Assembly (NCBI GenBank): GCA_943330915.2
Contig: CALQJO020000032.1
Span: 1-32,171 of the forward strand
DNA length: 32,171 nt
Reading direction: 5' to 3'
DNA from: Rhodoferax sp. OV413
Lineage (GTDB): Bacteria > Pseudomonadota > Gammaproteobacteria > Pseudomonadales > Pseudohongiellaceae
The notes beneath the pieces were generated by a model, which had not been told where the DNA came from, ran no database searches, and saw only the letters and a program-made list of their open reading frames with translations. Of this stretch, positions 7,309-14,582 are shown in pieces. Position numbers and translations under genes: made by a program. How positions within the stretch are numbered: position 1 is the first letter of the stretch; the number at the start of each line of letters is the position of its first letter.

Positions 7309-8456
7309 TTCAGGATTTCAATATAGGCGCTATAGGCAAACACGCGGTTGCGTTTCTGTCCGGTGAGTTCACGCACCAGCGCCAGTTCGGGCTGCGCCAA
7401 TTTATCCATGACTTTGCCGGCGGTGGCGGCGCTTATATTGCCGTGTTCTACGAGGGTGTTGATATTGGCAATGGGGTATTCAAAGAGCACGTCCAATACC
7501 TGTTGGGCCGACGGAGCCATTCGCCCGAGGCCGCTGAGCCGGTCGCGGTCTACCTGGCGCAGTTGCTTAAGTTGTTGGGCGGTATTCACGGCCTGGTTGG
7601 CCGTTTCCGCCACGGCATCCACAAAGAACAACAGCCAACTTTCCCAGTCGCCACTGATGCGTACCTGTTGCAGGCGGTCGTAATAAACCTGACGGTGTTT
7701 TTTGAAAAATACCGACAAGTACAGCAGTGGTTCACTCAATACATTGGCGGCCACCAGTATGAGCGGGATCAGCAAGCGACCCAGGCGGCCGTTTCCATCC
7801 ATAAACGGGTGGATGGTTTCAAACTGCACATGGGCGAGAGCGGCTTTGATGAGAGGGTCCGTCGCTTCAGGAACATCATTGAGAAAGCGCTCTAGTTCTG
7901 CCCAGCAGTTAGCTAGTTCGTTGGCGGGTGCGGGTACAAAAATGGCTTCGTCGGCACGATGACCGCCAATCCAGACTTGATTCTGTCTGAATTCGCCCGG
8001 CCCCTTATTGATTCCTCGCCCGGAGGTCATCAGGGCCTGGTGCAACTCAGTCAGCAGCCGAAAGGCGATTGGCTGGCCTTCGCGGATTCGCCTGACACCC
8101 AGTTCCAGCGCACTCACATAGCAGGAGACTTCCTGCACATCGTGCATGGGTACGCCCGGTACGCCGTCCATCTCGTAGAGCATCAGGTCACTCAGGGAGG
8201 ATTGCGTCCCTTCAATCCGGGACGACATGACGGCCTCTTTGCGCACATAGCTGTAGAGGAACAGGCGGGCATCCGGAAGCAGAACGCTAATAGCATCGAG
8301 ACGGCCAAGGGCCAGCATAGCCAGGTTAATGCGACTCTGCAGCCTGTTGTCCAGTTGCAGCGGCGGCTGAGGTGGCAAAGGGTCAGGTATAAACGCCTGG
8401 CAATTTACCCCGCCCGCGATGCTGGCCGTGTATTGACCGGTGATGCCCCGCTCCAT
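7299..8456 (-). CDS. Fic-domain protein with C-terminal winged helix (class II Fic)
   Basis: The 385-aa protein carries the full Fic signature HPFMDGNGRLGR at residues 216-227, with catalytic His and the ATP-phosphate loop. It also has the inhibitory helix motif SSRIEG (S-x3-E-G) at 78-83, so it is an autoinhibited class II Fic enzyme that should transfer AMP to a protein hydroxyl, including itself. An N-terminal Fic_N region (VRKEAVMSSRIEGTQSSLSD) precedes the core, and residues 300-385 form a winged helix (QQVLDVLFEYPIANINTLVE). Enzymes of this layout often stand alone and may bind their own promoter. That fits the 40-bp tandem repeat just upstream. TGAGGAAACACC precedes the ATG, a good ribosome site. 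The target protein is unknown. Confidence 0.92.
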   Translation of the reverse strand: MERGITGQYTASIAGGVNCQAFIPDPLPPQPPLQLDNRLQSRINLAMLALGRLDAISVLLPDARLFLYSYVRKEAVMSSRIEGTQSSLSDLMLYEMDGVPGVPMHDVQEVSCYVSALELGVRRIREGQPIAFRLLTELHQALMTSGRGINKGPGEFRQNQVWIGGHRADEAIFVPAPANELANCWAELERFLNDVPEATDPLIKAALAHVQFETIHPFMDGNGRLGRLLIPLILVAANVLSEPLLYLSVFFKKHRQVYYDRLQQVRISGDWESWLLFFVDAVAETANQAVNTAQQLKQLRQVDRDRLSGLGRMAPSAQQVLDVLFEYPIANINTLVEHGNISAATAGKVMDKLAQPELALVRELTGQKRNRVFAYSAYIEILNQE

Positions 8457-8470
8457 GGTGTTTCCTCACG

Positions 8471-8544
8471 TTAAAATAAGCTACGGCTTTAATTTAACTT
8501 AATTACGAAAGTAAAATAAGAGATCAGCTTAATTTAACTTTAAT
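8471..8544. promoter_or_regulatory. 40-bp tandem repeat in the fic promoter (candidate operator pair)
   Basis: TTAAAATAAG at 8471 recurs as GTAAAATAAG at 8511, and AATTTAACTT at 8491 recurs unchanged at 8531, so two AT-rich units lie exactly 40 bp apart, close to four helical turns. They cover 15-88 bp upstream of the fic start codon. Repeated sites on one DNA face suggest cooperative binding by a regulator, possibly the winged helix of Fic itself (inference). Confidence 0.55.
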
Positions 8545-8787
8545 GAATTTAACCGCTGCCAAAATCATACGGGTTCTACCCCGATAGCACGGACGGTCAT
8601 TAACCGGTTAAAAATTCGAGATCAATCTCTTTTGGACTACCCGAGCTTCAAAACACGCCAAATTTCCTCCCCAAACCCCAACACACAACGGTCCCCCAGC
8701 AAGAACTCATGTTGACTGTGGTTTAACGATTCATCCTCAATGTCCTTTGGTTTTGGTATGGATGCGGTCGTTGATTGGTAAAAGGCG
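8545..8787. other. Intergenic DNA with two small palindromes, no gene seen
   Basis: No credible coding frame was found. TTAACCGGTTAA at 8600-8611 is a perfect 12-bp palindrome and GAGAT-CA-ATCTC at 8619-8630 a short inverted repeat. They could belong to the fic upstream region or follow the small gene at 8788. Confidence 0.4.
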
Positions 8788-9027
8788 TCACGACTCCCAG
8801 TAATCGCGTAGTTTGATCCGCGCGTCGATGAACTTGCGGCGATTATCCTCAGCCTGCTGGGTATTTCTCATCTGTAGGGCGGCGAGATTAAAACGACGCG
8901 TCACGCCGCCCTTCTTCGCGATAGCGACGATCACATCCCCATCTATATCTTGAATCGTGTAGGCGGTACCTCGTACATCGATGGTTGAATCCAACAGGAC
9001 GGGCTGGCCATTTTTGTCAACGATCAT
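8788..9027 (-). CDS. Small protein of unknown function (79 aa)
   Basis: The frame MIVDKNGQPVLLDSTIDVRG starts at an ATG preceded by a near-perfect ribosome site, ACGGAGGT seven bases upstream, which is the best reason to call it real. The first half looks like a small beta-barrel (alternating hydrophobic strands TAYTIQDIDGDVIVAIAKKG) and the second half is a charged helix (QMRNTQQAEDNRRKFIDARI). No signal peptide, Cys or known motif is visible. It could be a phage- or island-type accessory protein. I do not recognise the family. Confidence 0.6.
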   Translation of the reverse strand: MIVDKNGQPVLLDSTIDVRGTAYTIQDIDGDVIVAIAKKGGVTRRFNLAALQMRNTQQAEDNRRKFIDARIKLRDYWES

Positions 9028-9118
9028 CCGGGATACCTCCGTTACACAATAGTGGGCTAATGCTTGTTGTCTACTTAACCAGTGTAGCTTAACGGGCTAG
9101 AAATGTCTGACAACGAAT

Positions 9119-9166
9119 GCAAGCAATTGTTTTAATTAATTATTACAAGATATTGCGATTGCTTGC
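9119..9166. promoter_or_regulatory. 9-bp inverted repeat in the divergent intergenic region
   Basis: GCAAGCAAT (9119-9127) and ATTGCTTGC (9158-9166) are perfect inverted copies with 30 bp of AT-rich DNA between them. The site lies between the leftward 79-aa gene and the rightward SprT-like gene, where a shared operator or a leader hairpin would be expected. Confidence 0.35.
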
Positions 9167-9204
9167 GAACCCCGCCAACCGTCAGTTACCAAAGGCGCAA
9201 TAGC

Positions 9205-9242
9205 GTGCGACGTGATTTGTCGCGTGGGCGTGGTGAAGTTGT
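9205..9242 (+). repeat. Dispersed intergenic repeat, copy 2 (GCGAC-N7-GTCGC hairpin core)
   Basis: This is the partner of the 38-bp segment at 1026-1063, in the same orientation. The arms GCGAC (9207-9211) and GTCGC (9219-9223) are conserved, while the seven-base loop differs (GTGATTT against GTGGGTT). Conserved arms with a changed loop suggest selection on the hairpin. Confidence 0.5.
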
Positions 9243-9281
9243 TGCTCAGGATAATTAATTTTTAAAGTGGTGATTTTTCCG

Positions 9282-9866
9282 ATGAATGATGCAATTCAAA
9301 TAGGCAGGCAAACATGGCTGGAAACCGCAGTAACGTACGCATCGGCTGAATTCAAAAAACACGGCTTCGCTGTACCGGAGGTCAGAATCTCCTGCGGATT
9401 TCCCAGCACCGGTCAGCGCGGCAGCCGCATTGGTGAGTGCTGGTCAACTAAAATCTGCTCATGCGGCCTGAACGAGATTTTTGTCTCTCCATTAATTGAT
9501 GATTCTGACGAAGTGTTGGGCGTCATCTTTCATGAACTGGTGCATGCCGTTGATGATTGCAAAAGCGGGCACGGCGCAGCCTTCAAAAAAATTGCCACCA
9601 CCATCGGCCTGACCGGCAAGATGATCCACGCGCATCCCAACGATGAACTGGGCAAACGCGTAAAACTGATTGTTGCCGAGATAGGCCCTTACCCCCACAA
9701 ACGGTTAATCCCTAAAACCCGGATAACCATCAAGCGCCAAAGACCTTATGCAGAATGCAGCGAGTGTGGTTATCGGGTGCCGATGCTTAAGAAGTTTCTG
9801 GATGTCGGCCCACCGATATGCCCAAAGGACAACATCATGATGATGCCTGAGGGGCATTGGGATTAG
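9282..9866 (+). CDS. SprT-like zinc metalloprotein
   Basis: The 194-aa protein has the zinc-protease motif HELVHAVDD (HExxH) followed by the third ligand in KSGHGAAF, as in SprT/Spartan-like domains. Upstream motifs SRIGECW and NEIFVSPLIDD also fit the family. The tail carries a zinc-ribbon half site CSECGYRV, then VGPPICPKDN; the expected fourth ligand (Cys or His after CP) appears to be replaced by Lys-Asp, so the ribbon may be incomplete. This group is common on phages, plasmids and genomic islands; its substrate is unknown, while eukaryotic Spartan digests DNA-protein crosslinks. A GTG at 9267 is an alternative start, but neither start has a strong ribosome site. Confidence 0.85.
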   Translation: MNDAIQIGRQTWLETAVTYASAEFKKHGFAVPEVRISCGFPSTGQRGSRIGECWSTKICSCGLNEIFVSPLIDDSDEVLGVIFHELVHAVDDCKSGHGAAFKKIATTIGLTGKMIHAHPNDELGKRVKLIVAEIGPYPHKRLIPKTRITIKRQRPYAECSECGYRVPMLKKFLDVGPPICPKDNIMMMPEGHWD

Positions 9867-9962
9867 CTTAGAACAAATCCGCAGCACTCCATTCAGAGTC
9901 GACAGCATGGGGACGTCTGTTTATTCTTACGATACTCGTTTGGCTCCCATGAGGATGGTTCG

Positions 9963-10694
9963 ATGGATTCGTTCGGATTACGCGCTTTGCCGCTGCTGTG
10001 CCTGTTTTGGGTCGCGCCACTAGCAGCAGTACCGCCTTTTGTCACCAGCACGGAAACGGCGCCGTTTATCTCGACGTCACCCGCCGAAGAGCCGCAAGCC
10101 TGGCTGTTGGCCTTTATCGACGTGGAAACCACCGGTCTGGTGCCTGGCTGGCACGAGATGATCGACATCGGCGTAGTTATGACCGAACTCGACGGCAGCG
10201 AGCTCGAAGCGCTGCATCTGCGCATCCAGCCAACTCACCCGGAGCGCATGAGTGAGGGTGCGCGACAGGTCAACGCCTTCGACGCAGAGCGCTGGCGGGA
10301 ATTCAGCGCGGTCGATGCACAGGGCGCGGTGGATGAGCTGCGCAGTTTCCACCAACGCGTCGCCGGCACGCACCCGGTACTGTTTGTCGCCTTTAACAGC
10401 CAGTTCGATGCAGCCTTTCTCGACCACCTGTTTCGTCAGGTTGACGGCTCCTGGCGCGAGCTCTTCCACTACTTTGTGCTCGACGTTCCATCCATGGCAT
10501 GGGCCCAGGGGTTGCGCGGCCTCAGTGGTGCGGCACTTGCAACGGAGCTGGGTGTCGGCGATGAGCCCCGCGTCGCCGAAGAACACACCGGGCTGACCGG
10601 TGCCAGGCTCAACGCGCGCATCTATCGCGCTCTGGAAGCTCGTCGTGCTGGCGCAATCACCTCTTTTGCAACCGAACAATTGAGTGAGGATTAA
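9963..10694 (+). CDS. Exported DnaQ-fold 3'-5' exonuclease-like protein
   Basis: The 243-aa protein starts with a hydrophobic signal-like segment (residues 6-22, cut perhaps after PLAA). A DEDD exonuclease domain follows: Exo I FIDVETTGLVP (residues 51-61, Asp and Glu present) and Exo II FNSQFDAAFLDHLF (Asp present). The Exo III region reads EEHTGLTGARLNARIYRALE, where the family usually has H-x4-D; here Gly stands in place of the metal-binding Asp. The fold assignment is firm, but activity may be changed or lost. The N-terminus would send it to the periplasm or outside, unusual for DnaQ-type enzymes, which normally proofread DNA or digest RNA in the cytoplasm. GAGG lies about nine bases before the ATG. 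Confidence 0.82.
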   Translation: MDSFGLRALPLLCLFWVAPLAAVPPFVTSTETAPFISTSPAEEPQAWLLAFIDVETTGLVPGWHEMIDIGVVMTELDGSELEALHLRIQPTHPERMSEGARQVNAFDAERWREFSAVDAQGAVDELRSFHQRVAGTHPVLFVAFNSQFDAAFLDHLFRQVDGSWRELFHYFVLDVPSMAWAQGLRGLSGAALATELGVGDEPRVAEEHTGLTGARLNARIYRALEARRAGAITSFATEQLSED

Positions 10695-10773
10695 ACCTGT
10701 TGACCATGGTGTGTTAAGCAGGTTTCATGAAATACTCTCGGGATAACAAAATACTGATGTTTGGGGATACGAT

Positions 10774-11362
10774 ATGTTGGCTTTATCGCAGACGAACAAA
10801 CATGCATCCGACACAATGGCCTCAGGCCGGCTGCATTCATCTCAACTGTCACCAACGTCCACAACAAAGTTTCGGCTCCTTCTCATCATCACCTTGTTTT
10901 TCTTCTTTTTCGCCAAACTGGTATTCCCAATGGATCAGGTAGCCCAACAAGCGACTCTTTCTCTGTTTGAGTTCGATCGTGACACCGACCTCAACTGGAA
11001 CGCTGGTCACGCAAGGCGGCGGTTTTACGAGTGTGCGAGCACGCCGCGATGCTGATTTAAGAGATGCGACAGGACTTGAGTTGCTCGTGCGTGGCAGTGG
11101 TCGTCAGTTCGAGATTGAGGTTGATGATGGGCTGCTTTACTTTGGTCGAAGTGTTTCAAGGCGGACCTCGTTTCCTTCTGCGGCGGAGTGGACTTTGATT
11201 CGCGTGCCGTTTAGCTCACTACAAAGTTCTATTTTTGGACAGAGAGTGAATGTAGCGCCAATCAACCTTAGCCGGATAGTCGGTGTAGGTATCTACATCG
11301 CTGATGGGCAGGACGGAGATTTTTCTCTTGAAATAGATCACATCCGCGCTTACACCGACTGA
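10774..11362 (+). pseudogene. CIA30-domain protein, frameshifted with internal deletion
   Basis: The first frame (from 10774) gives a hydrophobic segment (FRLLLIITLFFFFFAKLVF) and the start of a CIA30 domain, SLFEFDRDTDLNW. The rest of the domain continues in another frame: GTLVTQGGGFTSVRARRDAD, LRDATGLELLVRGSGRQFEI and PINLSRIVGVGIYIADGQDG, ending LEIDHIRAYTD at 11362. The joint is at about 10996-11000, and the roughly 35 residues normally between, with the DGVMGG-like turn, are missing. CIA30 (complex I intermediate-associated protein 30) domains form jelly-roll folds in bacterial proteins of unclear role. The gene is very likely broken; a sequencing error would not explain the missing residues. 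Confidence 0.7.
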
Positions 11363-11440
11363 GTCGGGAGTTAGGCGCGTAGCTTCCTAGCATTTGATTA
11401 GCTGGCAATCTCATCACGCTAATGGTACTCGTTACGGGGC

Positions 11441-11458
11441 AAAGTCAGTCTGACCTTT
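11441..11458. promoter_or_regulatory. Small inverted repeat before the glutamate-synthase-like gene
   Basis: AAAGTCAGTCTGACCTTT is an imperfect palindrome around GTCAG-T-CTGAC, ending 20 bp before the start codon and just before the AGGAG ribosome site. It could be an operator or a leader hairpin. The evidence is only the symmetry. Confidence 0.25.
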
Positions 11459-11477
11459 ATTTGTGTTAGGAGTGTTC

Positions 11478-13142
11478 ATGCTCAATCGCCTCAAGGCCTT
11501 GTATCCCATGCGTTACTTCGTTCTGCTGCTGTGTATTGGCTTGTCCTTGCTCAGCTTGTTCGCCCTTGTGGCTACGGGCAATGGCGCGGTGGTATTTATC
11601 GCGAGCACGGCGCTGACCATCGTGGGCATCCGTGATTTGCAGCAGCGCACAAGTTCAGTGCGGCGCAATTACCCCATCATGGGACACTTCCGCTTCATGT
11701 TGGAGTCGATCCGTCCCGAGTTGCGCCAGTACTTTCTGGAAAGCGACACCGAGGCCGCGCCGTTTTCGCGCAACCAACGTTCTCTGGCCTATTCGCGCGC
11801 TAAAGGCGAGTCCGACAAACGCCCCTTCGGCACCCAACTCGATGTCAATGCCAACGGTCATGAGTGGATCAACCACGCCATGGTGCCGACCGACGTCGCC
11901 TCTTGCGATTTCCGGGTTCGCATTGGCGGTGCCGACTGCCTACAACCTTATGAGGCCAGCGTGTTCAACATCTCGGCCATGAGCTTTGGCTCGCTCTCAG
12001 CCAACGCCATTCAAGCGCTCAACGCAGGCGCGAAACGTGGTGGCTTTGCGCACGACACGGGCGAAGGCTCGATCTCCCAATGGCACCGTGTGCACGGCGG
12101 CGACTTGATTTGGGAAATCGGATCAGGCTACTTCGGTTGCCGCGACAGCGAAGGGCGCTTCAACCCCGAAGCCTTTGCCGCCAACGCCTTGCAGCCGCAG
12201 GTCAAAATGATCGAGATCAAGCTCAGCCAAGGCGCCAAACCAGGACACGGCGGTGTGTTGCCCGGCTCCAAGGTGACCGAAGAAATTGCCCAAGCGCGGG
12301 GAGTCCCGATGGGCGAGGACTGTGTGTCGCCCGCCGCGCACAGCGCGTTTTCCACGCCGCGTGAGCTCATGGCCTTCATCACTGAGCTGCGCGAACTCAG
12401 CCATGGCAAACCCGTTGGCTTCAAGCTGTGTGTGGGTCACCCATGGGAGTTGTTTTCGCTGGTCAAGGCCATGCAAGACACCGGCATCACGCCTGACTTC
12501 ATCGTTGTCGACGGCGCAGAAGGCGGCACGGGTGCAGCGCCTTTGGAATTTTCCGACCACGTCGGCACACCGCTCCAAGAAGGTTTGCGTTTAGTGCACA
12601 ACACCTTGGTGGGAGTGGGTCTGCGCGACCGCATTGCACTGGGCGCCTCGGGCAAGGTGATCAGCGCGTTTGACATCGCACGCGCTATGGCCTTGGGTGC
12701 CGACTGGTGCAACAGCGCACGTGGCTTCATGTTCGCTTTGGGCTGTATCCAGGCGCAGACTTGTCACACGGGTGAATGCCCCACCGGCGTGACCACTCAA
12801 GACCCGCTGCGCCAGCGAGGCTTAGTGGTGCCCGACAAAGCCTCTCGTGTGTACAACTTTCACCATGAAACGCTGAAGGCCTTGCGCGAGTTGGTGCAAG
12901 CCGCAGGCTTGCAGCACCCCAGAGACATCACCGCCGATCACATTGTGCGCCGCGTGAATGACCACGAGGTGCACCTGATGTCCAAACTATTACCGGAGAT
13001 GACCGCTGGCGCTTTGCTCACAGATGCGGAGCACCAAGACAGCGTCTTCCGCGCCTATTGGAATCGCTGCAACAGCAACAGCTTCGCATTGCACAGCGCT
13101 GGTCATCAGGCAACGCTTTCAAACATCAGGACTACTCTTTGA
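11478..13142 (+). CDS. Membrane-anchored FMN-binding glutamate-synthase-family protein
   Basis: The ATG has AGGAG five bases upstream; a GTG at 11463 is less likely. Two hydrophobic segments (residues about 10-45, YFVLLLCIGLSLLSLFALVA and AVVFIASTALTIVGI) anchor the 554-aa protein. The rest matches the central and FMN domains of GltB-type enzymes: ISAMSFGSLSANAIQALNAG, GAKPGHGGVLPGSKV, FIVVDGAEGGTGAAPLEFSD and LGADWCNSARGFMFALGCIQ. The cysteines C-x5-C-x4-C in CIQAQTCHTGECPTGV are those of the [3Fe-4S] cluster. It lacks the glutaminase and GXGXG domains, so it is not a full glutamate synthase; its substrate is not established. Codon choice (many TTG Leu codons) looks different from the neighbours, which suggests transfer, possibly from Betaproteobacteria (impression, not computed). 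The end overlaps the convergent gene by 24 bp. Confidence 0.9.
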   Translation: MLNRLKALYPMRYFVLLLCIGLSLLSLFALVATGNGAVVFIASTALTIVGIRDLQQRTSSVRRNYPIMGHFRFMLESIRPELRQYFLESDTEAAPFSRNQRSLAYSRAKGESDKRPFGTQLDVNANGHEWINHAMVPTDVASCDFRVRIGGADCLQPYEASVFNISAMSFGSLSANAIQALNAGAKRGGFAHDTGEGSISQWHRVHGGDLIWEIGSGYFGCRDSEGRFNPEAFAANALQPQVKMIEIKLSQGAKPGHGGVLPGSKVTEEIAQARGVPMGEDCVSPAAHSAFSTPRELMAFITELRELSHGKPVGFKLCVGHPWELFSLVKAMQDTGITPDFIVVDGAEGGTGAAPLEFSDHVGTPLQEGLRLVHNTLVGVGLRDRIALGASGKVISAFDIARAMALGADWCNSARGFMFALGCIQAQTCHTGECPTGVTTQDPLRQRGLVVPDKASRVYNFHHETLKALRELVQAAGLQHPRDITADHIVRRVNDHEVHLMSKLLPEMTAGALLTDAEHQDSVFRAYWNRCNSNSFALHSAGHQATLSNIRTTL

Positions 13143-13928
13143 CTCAAAAATGCCACAGTAGCCTGCAATAGCAACACGGATTTTTTCCTGTGTTGCCTCA
13201 AAGGTGCCAGGTATCCGTATTTGTGTATTTTCATCCATGTAAATGTCCCTGCGAACTTCGATCATCACAGACTCGACCCTTTTGTCGAGATGGTAGTAAC
13301 CCTGCGCAACTAAGGAGCCTGAGAACGGGCTGTTTAAGGCTACACTGCGTCCAGAGCGCCCAAATGCATTAACGAGCCAGTCGGCGAGCTGTTTAGGTGT
13401 GTGATACTCGTCCGTTCCAATGCAAATGTCCCGTCGATCTGCGCCTGGTGAGTTTTCATAAGGTAGCGCTTTTTTGGGAAAACTATGGCAGTCAATAATC
13501 AGGCAGCGGCCGTGGCACTTGATTGCATTTTCAACAGCGTTAGAAAGCCGCAGATGATGAGGACGGTACCATTGGTTAATTAGCTCATCTCGCTCGTGCT
13601 GGCTAATTGGCCTGCGTAGGGTTTTAGAATCATGGGTCTGTGTGTAGACAACGCCCATTCCCACGCCGCTCATCGGCTCTAAGGCGTCATCCTCGAATCG
13701 CTCCACATCAACCACCAGCCTGCTAACAGGGGCGGCTACGATCTGTGAGCTATTCACGCCTTGCCCGAACAAGTCGTGAGTGTGGTGGTCAGTCATTTTC
13801 AGAACTTCGTCATTAAGTTCAGCGTCACTCAAGGTGAACTGATCACGTACACCGGCCGGTATCCATGTTGAATTGTGCGGGATATGCAAAACAACCCATG
13901 TCGCTAATCTTGTTATACCTTTAGCCAT
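13119..13928 (-). CDS. N-formylglutamate amidohydrolase family protein
   Basis: The 269-aa protein shows the family pattern: WVVLHIPHNSTWIP near the N-terminus, MTDHHTHDLF, VVDVERFEDD, LIIDCHSFPKKALPYE with the conserved DCHS, then DICIGTDEYHTP and SVMIEVRRDIYMDE with the late Glu/Arg. Such enzymes are zinc hydrolases related to carboxypeptidase M14. The best-known one cleaves N-formyl-L-glutamate to formate and glutamate in histidine breakdown. No hut genes are nearby, so the true substrate may differ. The start codon overlaps the end of the 119-aa gene upstream by eight bases, so the two are translated from one message that begins with the structured leader at 14281-14405. Confidence 0.85.
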   Translation of the reverse strand: MAKGITRLATWVVLHIPHNSTWIPAGVRDQFTLSDAELNDEVLKMTDHHTHDLFGQGVNSSQIVAAPVSRLVVDVERFEDDALEPMSGVGMGVVYTQTHDSKTLRRPISQHERDELINQWYRPHHLRLSNAVENAIKCHGRCLIIDCHSFPKKALPYENSPGADRRDICIGTDEYHTPKQLADWLVNAFGRSGRSVALNSPFSGSLVAQGYYHLDKRVESVMIEVRRDIYMDENTQIRIPGTFEATQEKIRVAIAGYCGIFESKSSPDV

Positions 13929-14280
13929 ACGCCACCTCCGGGTCTGTTATGTCAATAACCTCAGCCCTGAGGCCTAAGCCTATTGATTGCCATACCTCTT
14001 CATCAAGTTCAAAACCAACAGCGTCAAACTCCTCACGCAGTTCCTCGGGTGTAAACGTTCCAGCATACTGCCGGGATCTCAGAGCATCCTCGGTTGAAGA
14101 ATACAGTTCCCAACGTTTGCCTTTTTCGATCCTCTTTACCCAATAATTTGTGCGCCAATCACAACCGGGCATACCGGAGTACCAATGCTCTCCAAGATCG
14201 AACACGCGCTGGCGCGAGCGCGCTTTTTTGCCGCCAAAGAAGTCCGGATGAGATTTGATCGATGAGATATTTGCAGACAT
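13921..14280 (-). CDS. Unknown 119-aa protein, first gene of the leader-controlled operon
   Basis: The protein begins MSANISSIKSHPDFFGGKKA and is rich in charged and aromatic residues (HWYSGMPGCDWRTNYWVKRI, EELREEFDAVGFELDEEVWQ). No signal, membrane segment or familiar motif is visible. I do not recognise the family. Two facts support it as real: its stop overlaps the start of the amidohydrolase-like gene, and its ATG follows directly on a promoter, a structured leader and a terminator-like hairpin. The only Shine-Dalgarno-like sequence (GGGGG, seven bases before the ATG) lies in the 3' arm of that hairpin, so folding should also block translation. It may be an accessory or substrate-handling partner of the hydrolase (inference). 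Confidence 0.7.
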   Translation of the reverse strand: MSANISSIKSHPDFFGGKKARSRQRVFDLGEHWYSGMPGCDWRTNYWVKRIEKGKRWELYSSTEDALRSRQYAGTFTPEELREEFDAVGFELDEEVWQSIGLGLRAEVIDITDPEVAYG

Positions 14281-14311
14281 AAAAAAACCCCCAGTTGGTA
14301 ATCCAATGGAG
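14281..14311 (-). terminator. Intrinsic-terminator-like hairpin abutting the start codon
   Basis: On the transcribed strand CUCCAUUGG pairs with CCAA-C-UGGGG around an AUUA loop, nine pairs with one bulge, then G and seven U residues that touch the AUG at 14280. A terminator inside a 5' leader, rather than after a gene, is the usual sign of attenuation. Its 5' arm touches the 3' strand of the leader's closing stem. Confidence 0.65.
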
Positions 14312-14405
14312 GCTGACGCTGTCGTTGCCTTGCGGCCACATTCCCTTTCGGGGTACCACCTTGCACAGCTGCAGGTTGGCGGGGCGTCAGCCCTCTCTTA
14401 ATGAT
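14308..14405 (-). ncRNA. Structured leader RNA, candidate riboswitch of unrecognised class
   Basis: The RNA is closed by a perfect 9-bp stem, GGCUGACGC (14392-14384) with GCGUCAGCC (14319-14311), which can extend to about 12 pairs with one bulge. Inside lie three arms: ACCUGCA-GCUG-UGC-A-AGGU (7 pairs, one bulged A, about 14375-14357), CCC-GAAA-GGG (14352-14343) and GCC-GCAA-GGC (14336-14327). The last two have GNRA tetraloops, which are frequent in folded RNAs. Unpaired joining segments (CCCCGCCA, GGUACC, AAUGUG, AACGACA) could form a binding pocket. The transcript should start near 14405. I compared it from memory with SAM, TPP, cobalamin, glycine, c-di-GMP, ZTP and twister-sister consensus features and found no full match. 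Class and ligand are unknown. Confidence 0.55.
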
Positions 14406-14411
14406 GGGAGG

Positions 14412-14441
14412 AGTATCTGCCTGGCCTGCTGCCGCTGTCAA
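14412..14441 (-). promoter_or_regulatory. Sigma70-like promoter of the leader RNA operon
   Basis: Read leftward, TTGACA (14441-14436) is a perfect -35 box and GATACT (14417-14412) a 4-of-6 -10 box, with an 18-bp spacer. The start point would be an A near 14405, giving a 125-nt leader to the ATG at 14280. Confidence 0.65.
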
Positions 14442-14494
14442 GCAGATGTTAGAGCTGCGTAGTCTAATTATTGCTCATCAATATCAAGTTAAGG

Positions 14495-14566
14495 CGCCAA
14501 AGTCCTTTGGCGTGGGTACGACCCGCTAACACCAGCCGGGGGGCCCGACAAGAGCCCCCGGGTTAG
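14495..14566. terminator. Two hairpins after the receptor gene
   Basis: CTAAC (14526-14530) and CCGGGGG (14536-14542) pair with CCCCCGG (14555-14561) and GTTAG (14562-14566), a very GC-rich hairpin 17 bp past the receptor stop codon. A second hairpin, CGCCAAAG-TC-CTTTGGCG, lies at 14495-14512. Neither has a clean U-tract in the receptor's direction, so they are probable 3'-end structures more than proven terminators. Confidence 0.5.
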
Positions 14567-14582
14567 TTAGTTAAATACCCGG

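Noticed and set aside
14308-14405. SAM-type riboswitch or twister-sister ribozyme
   Set aside because: AAGAGAGG, GCCAACC...AGGTGG and CCGCAAGGC recall parts of these classes, but the order of helices, the SAM kink-turn and the ribozyme's open internal loop are not present.
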